A stretch of 64,000 bases of DNA, taken from positions 496,001 to 560,000 of the forward strand of contig NZ_BLXY01000002.1 in assembly GCF_014193585.1 (NCBI RefSeq), in the 5' to 3' direction. Positions 51,411-60,079 of the stretch are shown here, piece by piece. Made by a program: the position numbers and the translations under genes. The notes beneath the pieces are model-generated. The model was not told where the DNA came from, made no database searches, and saw only the letters and a program-made list of their open reading frames with translations. Each line of letters starts with the position of its first letter. Position 1 is the first letter of the stretch. This DNA comes from Geomonas paludis (GTDB lineage Bacteria; Desulfobacterota; Desulfuromonadia; Geobacterales; Geobacteraceae).

Positions 51411-52832
51411 TTACTGCAGAGGCCGGCCGGCTTGGTCGGTGGCGAGCAGGACGTTGCTTTTCCGGAAATAGGCGGCGTAACCGCGGTTGGCCCAGTGCCG
51501 CGGATCGGGATTGAGGAAGGTGAAATAGAGGCTGGCAGGACGGTTGACGACGTCCCGGACGGTGCAGACATCACAAGGGTCCTGCGTCAATTGGGACTGC
51601 TTTTGCTCCATCTCCTTGCTGTAGCGATAGGAAAGCCCGCTGGCAAGATCCCGGCTCACCATCACCGCGTTGGAACTCTGTATGCTGAACAAGGCGGCCA
51701 ATCCTGCCGTTAGCAAGCCCCACCTCCTGCTGCAGACATTCCTGATGGAGCCAACAACAGCCTCCCCCGCCCCCGCCGCGATGATGGCGACCAAGATCAG
51801 CCAACCTGCCAGGAAGCAGAAGTAGATCATGTTGAGTACCCTGTTCTGCGGGTAGCTGCCGGTGGCCCAATAGGGCACCAGGAAGCTAGTGAACATGACC
51901 AGAAACAGGATCAGCAATGCAGACGGCACCGTGACGCCGCTGAGGGCGGCCCGGAGGCGGGGCCTGCCGGTCACGGCGAAGAAGACCGCGGCCATGAGCA
52001 TCAAGGCGAGCGGTGTGGTCACCCACACCGCCATGGACGCAAGCGATGCTTGCAGCGCATCCCAGGCGACCACCGCCAGATCCCTCTGCACGTGGTATTG
52101 CCCACTCATGCGCGCAAAGTTACCCGGCGCGAGGGCCGCCAGACTGCCGCCGGTCAGCGCCGCCACAAGCGTGCCGACGTGGAACAGGCCCACCCTCCCG
52201 GTGGCCCGGTACCGGAACCAAAGGAACAGAGTCGCGCCGAACACGGTCAGCACCAGCGCGATCTCGTTGGTCCCTCCCAGTAACAGTGACAGCAGTAACA
52301 CGCCTCCTTGCAGGTGGGTCGTGTTGCGGTGCCGATCCTGGTGCAGGAGAAGCACCAGGGAAAGCCACAGGGCCATCATGGCCTGTGCCACCCCGTAGGT
52401 GACCACACCGGCCATCCAGTAAAGCCCGGACCTGACGTCATTCATCTGGTCGAGGAAAGCAAAGAAGAGGGCAAGGGCAATAAGCACCCTTTCCCGGCGC
52501 GATAGCACGTCCCGGGTCAAGGCGCCGGCCAGCAGATACAGCGAAGCGATCTGGGCTGCGATGACAACCGCGAAGACCGTTCTGTACCCGGTCAGGGAAC
52601 CATAGACAAGGGGATTGATGCTTAACAGTGCAGTGGATGTGAAGCGACCGGACCAGTTGATATAGGTGTCGTACTGTGCCTTGAGAAAGCCGCTATCGCG
52701 GGAGGCTACCGAGAACATGAAGTCGTCGGTCTGCGGGTAGGCGAAGAAGCAGTTGACGATGAAAGGTGCGATCAACACCACCAGGAAAAGAAGGGCGGCT
52801 GTTTTCAGAGAGTCGGAACGGGTCTGTGCCAT
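51411..52832 (-). CDS. Polytopic membrane protein (DUF6056/GT-C-like)
   Basis: Protein of 473 residues with about ten to eleven membrane helices. After TM1 (TAALLFLVVLIAPFIVNCFF) comes PQTDDFMFS, an acidic DD motif in the first periplasmic loop as in GT-C glycosyltransferases that use lipid-linked sugar donors. SGRFTSTALL and the later long helices fit the DUF6056 group. The C-terminal 80 residues (CDVCTVRDVVNRPASLYFTFLN) are soluble. A role in moving a sugar onto a surface glycan is possible but not shown. It has no adjacent same-strand partner. Confidence 0.75.
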   Translation of the reverse strand: MAQTRSDSLKTAALLFLVVLIAPFIVNCFFAYPQTDDFMFSVASRDSGFLKAQYDTYINWSGRFTSTALLSINPLVYGSLTGYRTVFAVVIAAQIASLYLLAGALTRDVLSRRERVLIALALFFAFLDQMNDVRSGLYWMAGVVTYGVAQAMMALWLSLVLLLHQDRHRNTTHLQGGVLLLSLLLGGTNEIALVLTVFGATLFLWFRYRATGRVGLFHVGTLVAALTGGSLAALAPGNFARMSGQYHVQRDLAVVAWDALQASLASMAVWVTTPLALMLMAAVFFAVTGRPRLRAALSGVTVPSALLILFLVMFTSFLVPYWATGSYPQNRVLNMIYFCFLAGWLILVAIIAAGAGEAVVGSIRNVCSRRWGLLTAGLAALFSIQSSNAVMVSRDLASGLSYRYSKEMEQKQSQLTQDPCDVCTVRDVVNRPASLYFTFLNPDPRHWANRGYAAYFRKSNVLLATDQAGRPLQ

Positions 52833-52869
52833 ATGGTGTTAGTTGCTGCCCTCACAGCGCTCTTTGGTT

Positions 52870-52923
52870 ATTCACAAATAAATTGCAAATCTTAATTGAC
52901 ATTCACAAATATTAGATCATACT
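52870..52923 (+). promoter_or_regulatory. Promoter with 11-bp direct repeat
   Basis: ATTCACAAATA occurs at 52870-52880 and 52901-52911, exactly 31 bases apart (about three helical turns). The second copy overlaps the spacer of a possible promoter: TTGACA (52896-52901), 16 bases, CATACT (52918-52923). It would serve the small gene at 52976. Confidence 0.45.
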
Positions 52924-52975
52924 CACTCTTCTCACCAAACAGCAACAGCGTGCGAAGCACCGAAGGAGTGAAACG

Positions 52976-53200
52976 ATGGGTATCTGCAAGGATTGTCATG
53001 ACAAGAAGGTCGTCACCTGCCCCGAATGCGCCGGGACCGGTAACCGCTACTACGTCGCCGTGCTGGACATCTGGGAGTCCGACTGCAGCTCGTGCTTCGG
53101 CAGCGGCATGGTCACCTGCCCGGTCTGCGCGGTCACCCCTTTGGGGGCGCTGCGCCCAAGCCCCTCCGCCACCTGGAATGCCGCCGCCTCCCATCAGTAG
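52976..53200 (+). CDS. Small DnaJ-type zinc-finger protein, 74 residues
   Basis: CKDCHDKKVVTCPECAGTG and CSSCFGSGMVTCPVC are four CxxC knuckles in the order seen in the DnaJ cysteine-rich domain (CxxCxGxG), making two zinc sites. There is no J domain, so it is a stand-alone zinc protein that could bind unfolded chains or partner proteins. The C-terminal 20 residues are low complexity. GAAGGAGTG precedes the ATG. The gene converges on prsR with 27 bases between the stops. Confidence 0.75.
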   Translation: MGICKDCHDKKVVTCPECAGTGNRYYVAVLDIWESDCSSCFGSGMVTCPVCAVTPLGALRPSPSATWNAAASHQ

Positions 53201-53227
53201 AGTGCCGGCGGCACCGCCCAAAAGGTG

Positions 53228-54586
53228 CTACTGGTGAATGGACAGCTTCTTCATCAGGTCGTAGAGGGTGGGACGGCTCACCCCCAACTCCTCTGCGGCC
53301 TTGAGAATGTTGCCGGACTGTCGCTCTATGGCGTTCAGGATCATCTCCCGTTCCATCCGCTCGCGCGCTTCACGCAGTGACAGGTTGTCGCTGCTGGAGA
53401 CCGGCATCGGCGGCGGTTCCTCGTCACAGCCCAGGTCAAGCGGGCCGATGCTGGAGCCGTCGCACATGATGACGGCCCGCTGGATGCGGTTCCTCAACTC
53501 GCGCACGTTGCCGGGCCAATCATGCCTCTTCAGGAAGGAGATGGCCGCCGGCGACAGCCGCACCTTCTTCTTGTTCTCCTTACAGTACAGCTTCAGGAAA
53601 TTCTCCGCCAGCAGCAGGACGTCGTCGCCGCGCTCCCTCAGGGGGGGAAGCTTGATGGTGACCACGCCGATGCGGTAGTAGAGGTCTTCACGGAAGCGCC
53701 CCTCCTCGATCGCCTTCTGGATATCGATGTTGGTGGCGCAGGTGGTGCGGGCATCGATGGGGATCTCCTCGCGCCCGCCGACACGCTGGATGGTCCCTTC
53801 CTGCAGAAAGCGCAGCAGCTTCACCTGCAGGTTCACGGGGAGCTCGCCGATCTCGTCGAGAAAGAGCGTCCCCTTGTGGGCGTACTGGAGCTTGCCGCGC
53901 ACGGCGGTGTGGGCGCCGGTGAAGGCCCCTTTCTCGTGCCCGAACAGCTCGCTCTCGAGGAGATTCTCGGGGATGGCACCGCAGTTGATCGCCACCAGCG
54001 GCCCCTTGCGGCGCTGACTCGCCTCGTGAATGGCGGCCGCCACCAGTTCCTTGCCGGTGCCGCTTTCACCCACGATCAGGATGGGCGCGTTGGAGGCGGC
54101 CACCTTCCTGATGGTGGTGAAAACCGCCTGCATCTCGGCGCACTTGCCGACCATGCCCCACTGTTCTTCGGCCTCCGTGTGCGAGGAAAGGGCGCTGTTT
54201 TGCTCTTCGATATTGGCGATGTGGAAGGCGCGCCCGATCATCACCTTGAGCTCGGACAGGACGGGGGGCTTGGCGTAGAAGTCGAAGGCGCCCATGCGCA
54301 TAGCCTTCAGTGCGTTTTCCCGCTCGTTGTTGCCGGTCAGCATGATCACCTTGGTCACCGGGTTCAACCCCAGCATCTCGTCCAGGCAGCGAAACCCCTC
54401 GACGGAGCTGTCCGGGTACGGAGGGAGCCCCAGGTCGAGCACCACCACGGCGGGGCATTCGCTCTTGAACAGGGAGAGCGCTTCCCGGGCATCGGCCGCC
54501 AAAAGTACGGAGTACTCCTGGTTCAAGCCCCACTTCAACTGCTGCCTGATATCCTCGTTGTCGTCGACAATCAGAAGCTTTCTCAC
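53228..54586 (-). CDS. prsR: Sigma-54-dependent response regulator PrsR
   Basis: Protein of 452 residues. A receiver (D8/D9, phosphoacceptor D51 in VVLDLGLPPYPDS, the longer loop typical of PrsR) is followed by an AAA+ domain with Walker A GESGTGKE, the sigma-54 contact loop GAFTGA, Walker B GTLFLDEIGEL and the Arg finger region, and a Fis-type helix-turn-helix (GNILKAAEELGVSRPTLYDLM). PrsR activates sigma-54 promoters of PEP-CTERM and exopolysaccharide genes. The start is GTG at 54586, with GGAGGAG four bases upstream. The stop of prsK lies 10 bases before, so they form an operon. Confidence 0.93.
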   Translation of the reverse strand: MRKLLIVDDNEDIRQQLKWGLNQEYSVLLAADAREALSLFKSECPAVVVLDLGLPPYPDSSVEGFRCLDEMLGLNPVTKVIMLTGNNERENALKAMRMGAFDFYAKPPVLSELKVMIGRAFHIANIEEQNSALSSHTEAEEQWGMVGKCAEMQAVFTTIRKVAASNAPILIVGESGTGKELVAAAIHEASQRRKGPLVAINCGAIPENLLESELFGHEKGAFTGAHTAVRGKLQYAHKGTLFLDEIGELPVNLQVKLLRFLQEGTIQRVGGREEIPIDARTTCATNIDIQKAIEEGRFREDLYYRIGVVTIKLPPLRERGDDVLLLAENFLKLYCKENKKKVRLSPAAISFLKRHDWPGNVRELRNRIQRAVIMCDGSSIGPLDLGCDEEPPPMPVSSSDNLSLREARERMEREMILNAIERQSGNILKAAEELGVSRPTLYDLMKKLSIHQ

Positions 54587-54596
54587 TACTCCTCCT

Positions 54597-56675
54597 TCAC
54601 GCAGCAGCAATCACGCCGGAAGCGGCATCGTCCTCGGCGACCGGCAAGTGGACGGTGAACACGGTCCCCTCCCCTTCCACGCTGGCGACGTCGATCCTGC
54701 CGCCGTGAGCGGTCACGATCTGGCGCGACTGGTACAAACCGATGCCGAGACCGGTCCGCTTGGACGTGCGAAACGGCACGAACAGGTCGTTTCTGATGAA
54801 GCGCGGCGACATGCCGCACCCCTGGTCGGTCACCTTGACAAAGGGGGTGCCGTTGCACCCTACTTCCGCGGCGATGGGGGTCTCGGGTGGGGACGCCTCG
54901 ACCGCGTTCAGGAACAGGTTCAAGAGCACCTTCTGCAGTTCCTCCCGGTCCCCCAGCACGACCTGCTGGCTTCCCAGCACCGAGATGGCCCTCCCCTGCA
55001 CCATTGCCGCGCAACTCTGGGTCAGGGTCAGAAGATCGACGGGGCGCCGCTGCAACAGTTCGCTCTCGCCCAGGTTGCGCAGGCGGCCGATCATGTGATG
55101 CATCTTCCTGGTGGTGTTGCCCAGGCTGTTCAGCATGTCCTGCTGGAACTCAGGGTTGTCGATGTGCTCACGCGCGTTCTCGAGTACGAGAGAAATCGTC
55201 GCCGCCAGGTTTTTCAGGTCGTGCACCACGAACGTCGCCAGGCTCCCCACGGCCTCCATGGCCTTGGCCTGGGTGAGCTGCTCGGAGAGGCGCTGGTGCT
55301 GCATGGCCACCGACACCTGGCGCGCGATGGTCTTCATCAGGTCGAAGTCTTCGTAGCGGTACTGCTCGTCGGGCACGACCTGCGCACCGAGCACGATGAA
55401 GCCGGAAAGGCTCTCCCCCTCGAACAGGGGCACCACGAACGAGATGCCGTACCTTGCCAGGAAGTCCCACTCGCGCGGGGTCAGTTCGCGGTTGGGGTCG
55501 CTGCTGCAGAAGACCCACTGGCGCTCCCGCAGCGAGGTGAGGATCGGGTTGTCGTCGCTGATGGTCTCCCGAAGCGGCTCCAGTTCGAGCGTGGAGGCGA
55601 CGCAGTACCAGCCGCACCCTTGCTGGTGCTGGTACAGGGCCGCGCCTTTTACGCCGAAGATCTCGCAGTAGGCGAGGAGCACCCTTTTGACCAGGTCGTC
55701 GCCGTCCTCGAAGGTGGACAGTCTCTCGGTAAGCCCCAGCCACTGGGCGCGGTAATCGTATTTACTCTGGTAGAAGTGCTTGTGCAGCAGCACCTTCAGC
55801 TCCCGCTTGGCGCGGTCGGAGAGGAGCAGGAGCAGCAACAGTATCCCGGCGACGAACCCCAGGGACAGGATGAGCACCCGCGGGAACAGGGGGCCGAAGT
55901 ACTTCATCCCCTCCCCCAGGGCGCCCAGCATGATCAGGTAGGCGGCAACCACCGCCATGACCACGGATTTCAGCACGACTGCCTGGGAGATCTTGACGCG
56001 GGCGCTGCCGCGCCAGTGGGAACGGGCGTAGAGCATCATCACCGAGGCGATCACGAACAAAAGGGACCGCAGCGGCGCGAGCTCCAGGTTGAGGGAGCGG
56101 TACAACAGGGCGTTGGAGTAGTAAAAGACGAGCACGGCGAGCATGGAGCCGAGCGCGACGATATCGAGCTTCACCCGCCACAGCGCCTCCGATGAGGCAT
56201 TCGCCAGGGTGGCCTCGAAGTTCATCAGTGCCACCACCAGCAGCACCAGGATGGCGACGTAGAAGTAATAGCCGACGTCGGCCAAAAACAGCACCGGCTC
56301 GGCGGGAAAATCGGGCGCGTAGTAGAAGGAAGCTACCGGCAGCAACGCGGGGACCAGCACCAGCATCAGGCTGGCGCCGACCAAGAGGCGGTGCTTCAGC
56401 GGCACCCCCCGTTCCGGGATGTCCCGGGCATAGGTGAGGCTCAGGATGAGCCACACGGACGGCAAAAGCGCCTCGACGAACAGCGCGCAGCGCTTCCAGT
56501 CCACCTCCGGTTGGAAGTAATTGAGGGCGAAAAAATCGAACAGTTCCAGGACCGCTATGGCGAAAAAGGGGGCGGCTAGGTAGCTTGTCGCTCCGCTTCG
56601 TCGCTCCAGCAGCACGATGCGCAGCACGGATACCAGCAGCAGCAACACTGAAATCAGCATAAGCGCCATCGCCAC
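54597..56675 (-). CDS. prsK: PEP-CTERM system histidine kinase PrsK
   Basis: Protein of 692 residues. The N-terminal half holds about eight membrane helices (ALMLISVLLLLVSVLRIVLL, FFAIAVLELFDFFAL, and more to about residue 300). A GAF domain follows (about 330-470: LVKRVLLAYCEIFGVKGAALYQHQQGCGWYCVAST). Then come a kinase core with FVVHDLKNLAATISLVLENA (phospho-His) and HATPase with NLFLNAVEAS, VTDQGCGMS and RTGLGIGLYQSRQIV. It is the partner of PrsR and belongs to the XrtA/PEP-CTERM regulatory pair. The signal is unknown. The operon order prsK-prsR is as in other exosortase bacteria. Confidence 0.93.
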   Translation of the reverse strand: MAMALMLISVLLLLVSVLRIVLLERRSGATSYLAAPFFAIAVLELFDFFALNYFQPEVDWKRCALFVEALLPSVWLILSLTYARDIPERGVPLKHRLLVGASLMLVLVPALLPVASFYYAPDFPAEPVLFLADVGYYFYVAILVLLVVALMNFEATLANASSEALWRVKLDIVALGSMLAVLVFYYSNALLYRSLNLELAPLRSLLFVIASVMMLYARSHWRGSARVKISQAVVLKSVVMAVVAAYLIMLGALGEGMKYFGPLFPRVLILSLGFVAGILLLLLLLSDRAKRELKVLLHKHFYQSKYDYRAQWLGLTERLSTFEDGDDLVKRVLLAYCEIFGVKGAALYQHQQGCGWYCVASTLELEPLRETISDDNPILTSLRERQWVFCSSDPNRELTPREWDFLARYGISFVVPLFEGESLSGFIVLGAQVVPDEQYRYEDFDLMKTIARQVSVAMQHQRLSEQLTQAKAMEAVGSLATFVVHDLKNLAATISLVLENAREHIDNPEFQQDMLNSLGNTTRKMHHMIGRLRNLGESELLQRRPVDLLTLTQSCAAMVQGRAISVLGSQQVVLGDREELQKVLLNLFLNAVEASPPETPIAAEVGCNGTPFVKVTDQGCGMSPRFIRNDLFVPFRTSKRTGLGIGLYQSRQIVTAHGGRIDVASVEGEGTVFTVHLPVAEDDAASGVIAAA

Positions 56676-56858
56676 CTCTTGGGGGAGCCATCGGATGCCC
56701 CTCCCACCTCATCTGCTCTGCCGGCTGAAGACCAAGTCAAAGCTCGGAGCCGATGTCTTTGCGCTCGTCAAGCACCTTCGGGCAGACTGTGAGCCGCCAC
56801 AGCACAGACAGGAAATGAAGGCCAGTGCCTGCTATACCTATACAGCTTAAGGCATAAA

Positions 56859-56888
56859 TTGACAAGTGCTAATTGTTTGTGTTAAACA
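56859..56888 (+). promoter_or_regulatory. Promoter and palindrome upstream of the Crp/Fnr gene
   Basis: TTGACA (56859-56864), a 17-base spacer and TTAAAC (56882-56887) fit a sigma-70 promoter. TGTTT-N5-AAACA (56874-56888) overlaps the -10 region and could be a site for self-repression by the Crp/Fnr protein. Confidence 0.45.
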
Positions 56889-56928
56889 TTTGAACGGCTG
56901 AGGTAAAATGAGAGCCGGAGGCACTGTG

Positions 56929-57654
56929 ATGACTTGTCCTACATCGCAAAGACACAAGCACGAAACCAACATTATCAGCAGCATCCCCTTCTTCGCGTCC
57001 CTCACCGTTGGCGAGGTGGACCAGGTTGAGAAGCTGTTTAGAAAAAAGAACTACGAAAAAGAACAGATAGTGCTTTACGAGGAGGACACCTCCAGCTACA
57101 TGTACCTGATCTATTCGGGCAAGGTGCGGGTAGTGAAGATGAACGACGAGGGTAAAGAGCAGATCATCACCATCCACAAGAAGAACGACTTCTTCGGCGA
57201 GATGTCGCTTCTGGACAACAAGACTTCCCCGGCCACCATCATCGCCCACGAGGACTCGGTGATCGGGCTGTTGCACAAGGACGATTTTCAGCAGCACCTG
57301 ATGAGCAACGACGCGATCCGCAAGAAGATCATCGAACTGCTGTGCAGCCGGCTGCGCGAATCCTGGGAGATGATCAAGATCCTGAGCTTCAACGCGGAGA
57401 ACGCCCAGGACCGGGTGCTGTCCCTGCTGGACCGGCTGGGGGAGCTGTACGGGGTCCGGGATGACCGCGGCGTGATCATCGACGTGAAGATGACCCACCA
57501 GCAGATGGCCAGCTACGCCTCGGTGACCCGCGAAACCATGAGCCGCGTCTTGCGCAGCCTGGAGAAGTCGGACGTGATCAGCATCCTGGACAGCAAGGCG
57601 ATCCTGCTCAACAAGAATTTCTTCGACACACGGAGCAACGGCAAAAGACAGTAA
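56929..57654 (+). CDS. Crp/Fnr-family transcriptional regulator
   Basis: Protein of 241 residues. The cyclic-nucleotide-binding-like barrel (about 18-135) has IPFFASLTVGEVDQVEKLF, YMYLIYSGKVRVVK and FFGEMSLLDNKTSPATIIA; the cAMP-contact Arg-Ser pair of CRP is replaced by KTSPA, so another ligand is expected. There is no N-terminal Cys cluster for an FNR iron-sulfur site. The helix-turn-helix is MTHQQMASYASVTRETMSRVLRSLE. The ATG at 56929 follows GGAGG; an ATG at 56908 would add seven residues. It lies next to prsKR on the other strand and may regulate the same surface genes. Confidence 0.9.
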   Translation: MTCPTSQRHKHETNIISSIPFFASLTVGEVDQVEKLFRKKNYEKEQIVLYEEDTSSYMYLIYSGKVRVVKMNDEGKEQIITIHKKNDFFGEMSLLDNKTSPATIIAHEDSVIGLLHKDDFQQHLMSNDAIRKKIIELLCSRLRESWEMIKILSFNAENAQDRVLSLLDRLGELYGVRDDRGVIIDVKMTHQQMASYASVTRETMSRVLRSLEKSDVISILDSKAILLNKNFFDTRSNGKRQ

Positions 57655-57878
57655 AAAGGCAACGGATGTTCAACGTTCAACGTTCTACGGCTGATTCCAG
57701 TCCCAACTCCGAACTCCCTTCCTTTCCGCGCGCTATGACGGCGCGAATCCTTCACCTGCTCAATTCGGCGCTAACCTCTCACGCCCGCAAACCAAATCCC
57801 CCCTGTCCCCCTTCGCAAAGGTTCATCCGTGAATTCCGGGGAAATGTCCGAGGCTGATCTCCCCCTCCAATCGGCACT

Positions 57879-58580
57879 CTATTGAATCAAGTTACCGTTA
57901 CCGTCATAGACGGCTGATACTGCTATGCCGAAGTCGGAGGGCTGGGCACCGGAGGGCACGTTGGCAAAGGTGACGGTCATGATCTGCCCTGAGGCGACCG
58001 GACTGCTGGCGAGAATGAGACTGTTGGCACCGGAGATGGTGGCAAGCCCGCTACCGGCATAGGGACCGGAGGTGCTGACTCCGGACAGGGTGCCCCCTGC
58101 GGGCATGGTGACCACGAAGTTCACGCCGTAAGGTGCGGCAACGGGTATGCCGGCAAGGGATACGGTGCCGACGGCACCGGTGCCGGTCACGACGGTAGCC
58201 ATGGTGGCATAAACCGGGACGGTAACGGTAACGGCGGCGGAGTCGCGCTCGTTGCCGGCGGCGTCATACGCCTTCGCAGCCCAGGTGTAACTCCCCCTGG
58301 CAAGTGTCGACGGGTCCCAACTGTAACTGTAAGGAGCGGTAGTGTCGCTCCCCTGTTTGACGCCGTTCAGGTAGAAATCGACTCTGGCCACTCCGACATC
58401 GTCGGCGGCATCTGCCGTAACGGTCGTCGTCCCGGTCATCGTGGCACCGTTTGCCGGGGCGGAAAGCGCGACAGTCGGGGCGGTGACATCTGGAGTCGAG
58501 GCCGTTCCCCCTCCCCCGCCGCCGCAGGCAGCCAGCACCAGCATCCCTCCCCCCAACAACGATCGTTTCAAAATGCGCAT
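57879..58580 (-). CDS. Lipoprotein with Ig-like and cohesin-like domains
   Basis: Protein of 233 residues. A signal with lipobox LAAC (Cys19) is followed by a Gly run, one bacterial Ig-like domain (about 35-120: PTVALSAPANGATMTGTTTV ... AKAYDAAGNERDSAAVTVTV) and a C-terminal domain of about 105 residues with a jelly-roll-like pattern (VSLAGIPVAAPYGVNFVVTM, PSDFGIAVSAVYDGNGNLIQ). It resembles cohesin-type modules of cell-surface scaffolds. GGAGGAG precedes the ATG. It is 38 bases downstream of the FN3 gene that ends in a dockerin-like domain, so the two products could bind each other. Confidence 0.7.
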   Translation of the reverse strand: MRILKRSLLGGGMLVLAACGGGGGGTASTPDVTAPTVALSAPANGATMTGTTTVTADAADDVGVARVDFYLNGVKQGSDTTAPYSYSWDPSTLARGSYTWAAKAYDAAGNERDSAAVTVTVPVYATMATVVTGTGAVGTVSLAGIPVAAPYGVNFVVTMPAGGTLSGVSTSGPYAGSGLATISGANSLILASSPVASGQIMTVTFANVPSGAQPSDFGIAVSAVYDGNGNLIQ

Positions 58581-58618
58581 AGCTCCTCCTGCTGCTTAAA
58601 CCGCGAGCTTCACCCTGG

Positions 58619-59767
58619 TTACAGTTTTCCGGTCAGCTTGGCGAGGATAACGACGACATCGCCCGTATCAACCTTGCCGTTGGGAACCGACTGGCCATTC
58701 AGATAAGGCGCCAAGTCCAGGCGCTGCAACTGCTCGACGGTAGGAATCTGCTGCCCCGAGGCGATCTGCAACGCGAACTGGGCGTCTGCCAGGGTAAGCG
58801 GAGCCGCGGGGGGCGAGGTTGAGGTTGAGGTTGAGGTTGAGGGCGGAGGCGGGGCGGCCTGGCTGGCGCCGTTGTCGACGACGACGGTGGCGGAGGCGAC
58901 GCCGCTGTTTCCGGCCGCATCGTACGCCCTGGCGGTGATGACGTGGCTGCCGTCGGCAAAGCTCGTGGTGTTCCAGAGATAGCTTGCCGGGCTCTGGTTG
59001 CTGCCAAGCAGCAGCGTGTCGTCGATGGAGAGCTCGAGCCTGGTGACCCCCACGTTGTCCCCGGCGCTTGCCGCAACGTTGATGGTCCCGGCTACCTTGC
59101 TACCGGAGGAAGGCGCCGCCAGGGAAACCGTGGGCGAGATCACGTCGCCGGGCACGGAAACGTGCACCGGTTGCGAGAGCGCCGCATTGCCGGCAAGATC
59201 GACGGCCCTGGCGGCGATGGTATAGGTCCCCCCGGCAAGGGGGGCGGCGTTGAAGGTATACGTATAGGGAGCGGCGCTGGTCTCGTACACCTGCGTGCCG
59301 TTCACCAGGAACTGGACCTTGGCGATGCCGACGTTGTCGGTTGCGGCCGCGCTGACGTCGAGGGCGGTGGCTACGGAGGTGTTGTCCGCGGGGGAGGTGA
59401 TGCTGACCAGCGGCGGGAGGGTCTCGGGGATCTGGACGATGTTGGAGTAGACACTCTCCTGGCCGAGGGAATTGTAGGCGGTAACGGCGAAGTAATAGGA
59501 TCTGGCGGGGTCAAGACCGCTTATGCTCGCCACGGTCACCTTGCCGCCGTCGACCGGGGCCTTTCCTTCCAGGGCTCCCGTCCCCCGAAAGGGGAGTTGG
59601 TCGCTGTTGGCCTGGTAGTAGATCCGGTACCCTGCCAGGTCGGCATCGGGACTTGGGTCCCACGCCAGCGTGACGGTGGTGGCAAGACAGTTGTGGGGAA
59701 GGGACAGCAGCAGGAGGGAAAAAAGCGCAGCGACGCGGGACCGGCCCGCTTTTCCGTTTACTCCCAT
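58619..59767 (-). CDS. Secreted FN3/Ig-like protein with dockerin-like C-terminus
   Basis: Protein of 382 residues. A signal peptide (to about residue 29, NCLAT) is followed by a fibronectin type III domain (VTLAWDPSPDADLAGYRIYYQ ... YFAVTAYNSLGQESVYSNIVQ, to about 115) and two Ig-like domains (about 118-205 and 210-297: PPLVSITSP, DNVGIAKVQFLVNG; PTVSLAAPSSGS, DNVGVTRLELSIDD). A Thr/Ser/Pro linker leads to a C-terminal LADAQFALQIASGQQIPT ... GKVDTGDVVVILAKLTGKL with one clear dockerin-like calcium-loop half. A GEMM riboswitch precedes the gene. GGGAG lies seven bases before the ATG. Confidence 0.8.
   Translation of the reverse strand: MGVNGKAGRSRVAALFSLLLLSLPHNCLATTVTLAWDPSPDADLAGYRIYYQANSDQLPFRGTGALEGKAPVDGGKVTVASISGLDPARSYYFAVTAYNSLGQESVYSNIVQIPETLPPLVSITSPADNTSVATALDVSAAATDNVGIAKVQFLVNGTQVYETSAAPYTYTFNAAPLAGGTYTIAARAVDLAGNAALSQPVHVSVPGDVISPTVSLAAPSSGSKVAGTINVAASAGDNVGVTRLELSIDDTLLLGSNQSPASYLWNTTSFADGSHVITARAYDAAGNSGVASATVVVDNGASQAAPPPPSTSTSTSTSPPAAPLTLADAQFALQIASGQQIPTVEQLQRLDLAPYLNGQSVPNGKVDTGDVVVILAKLTGKL
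58815..58841 (-). repeat. Hexanucleotide repeat in the linker of the FN3 protein
   Basis: GAGGTT occurs four times in a row (plus GAG) on the plus strand, coding for Ser-Thr pairs on the minus strand. Slippage by whole units would lengthen or shorten the linker before the dockerin-like part without a frameshift. Confidence 0.85.
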
Positions 59768-59821
59768 CGTTTACTCCCAAGGATCGGCGTGGGGCCTTGG
59801 GCGTTTCTCGCCGGGAAGGAG

Positions 59822-59946
59822 GAAAAAAGAAAAGCCGGGACCGCAGCACCAGTACTTGGCATTTCGGCGACCCGGCTGTCTCAGAGAGACCCTGTAGGCT
59901 TTCCGTCCCACCCTCGCGGATGGTTTAGTATTATCGTCTACCTGTG
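59822..59946 (-). promoter_or_regulatory. GEMM (cGAMP/c-di-GMP) riboswitch with terminator (1)
   Basis: On the minus strand the aptamer reads ATACTAAACCATCC, GCGA loop, GGGTGGGACGGAAAGCC, then GGGTCTCTCTGAGACAGCC and GGGTCGCCGAAAT (59946 to 59861). These are the GEMM-I helices and the receptor-docked GNRA tetraloop. Where class c-di-GMP aptamers have G20, this one has A (TACTAAACC), the feature of Geobacter GEMM-Ib 3',3'-cGAMP riboswitches. GCCGGG (59876-59871) of the aptamer can pair with CCCGGC (59840-59835) followed by a T-rich run (59834-59823), a terminator that competes with the aptamer. Ligand binding should therefore turn on the FN3 gene at 59767. Confidence 0.9.
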
Positions 59947-60079
59947 TTATGGATGGCCTCTCATCCCGGCCATCGGTGGCGCATAGTAGTTGATTTATAA
60001 AAGGAAAGCAACTTTTTTAATAAAGCGGTAACAGGTAGCGCCCGCCGGGCCCGGCGGGACCCGCTCGCCGGGCCGAAGG

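Noticed and set aside
54294-56195. Plus-strand ORF of 633 codons
   Set aside because: It is antisense to prsR/prsK; composition is typical of a shadow frame and no ribosome-binding site is present.
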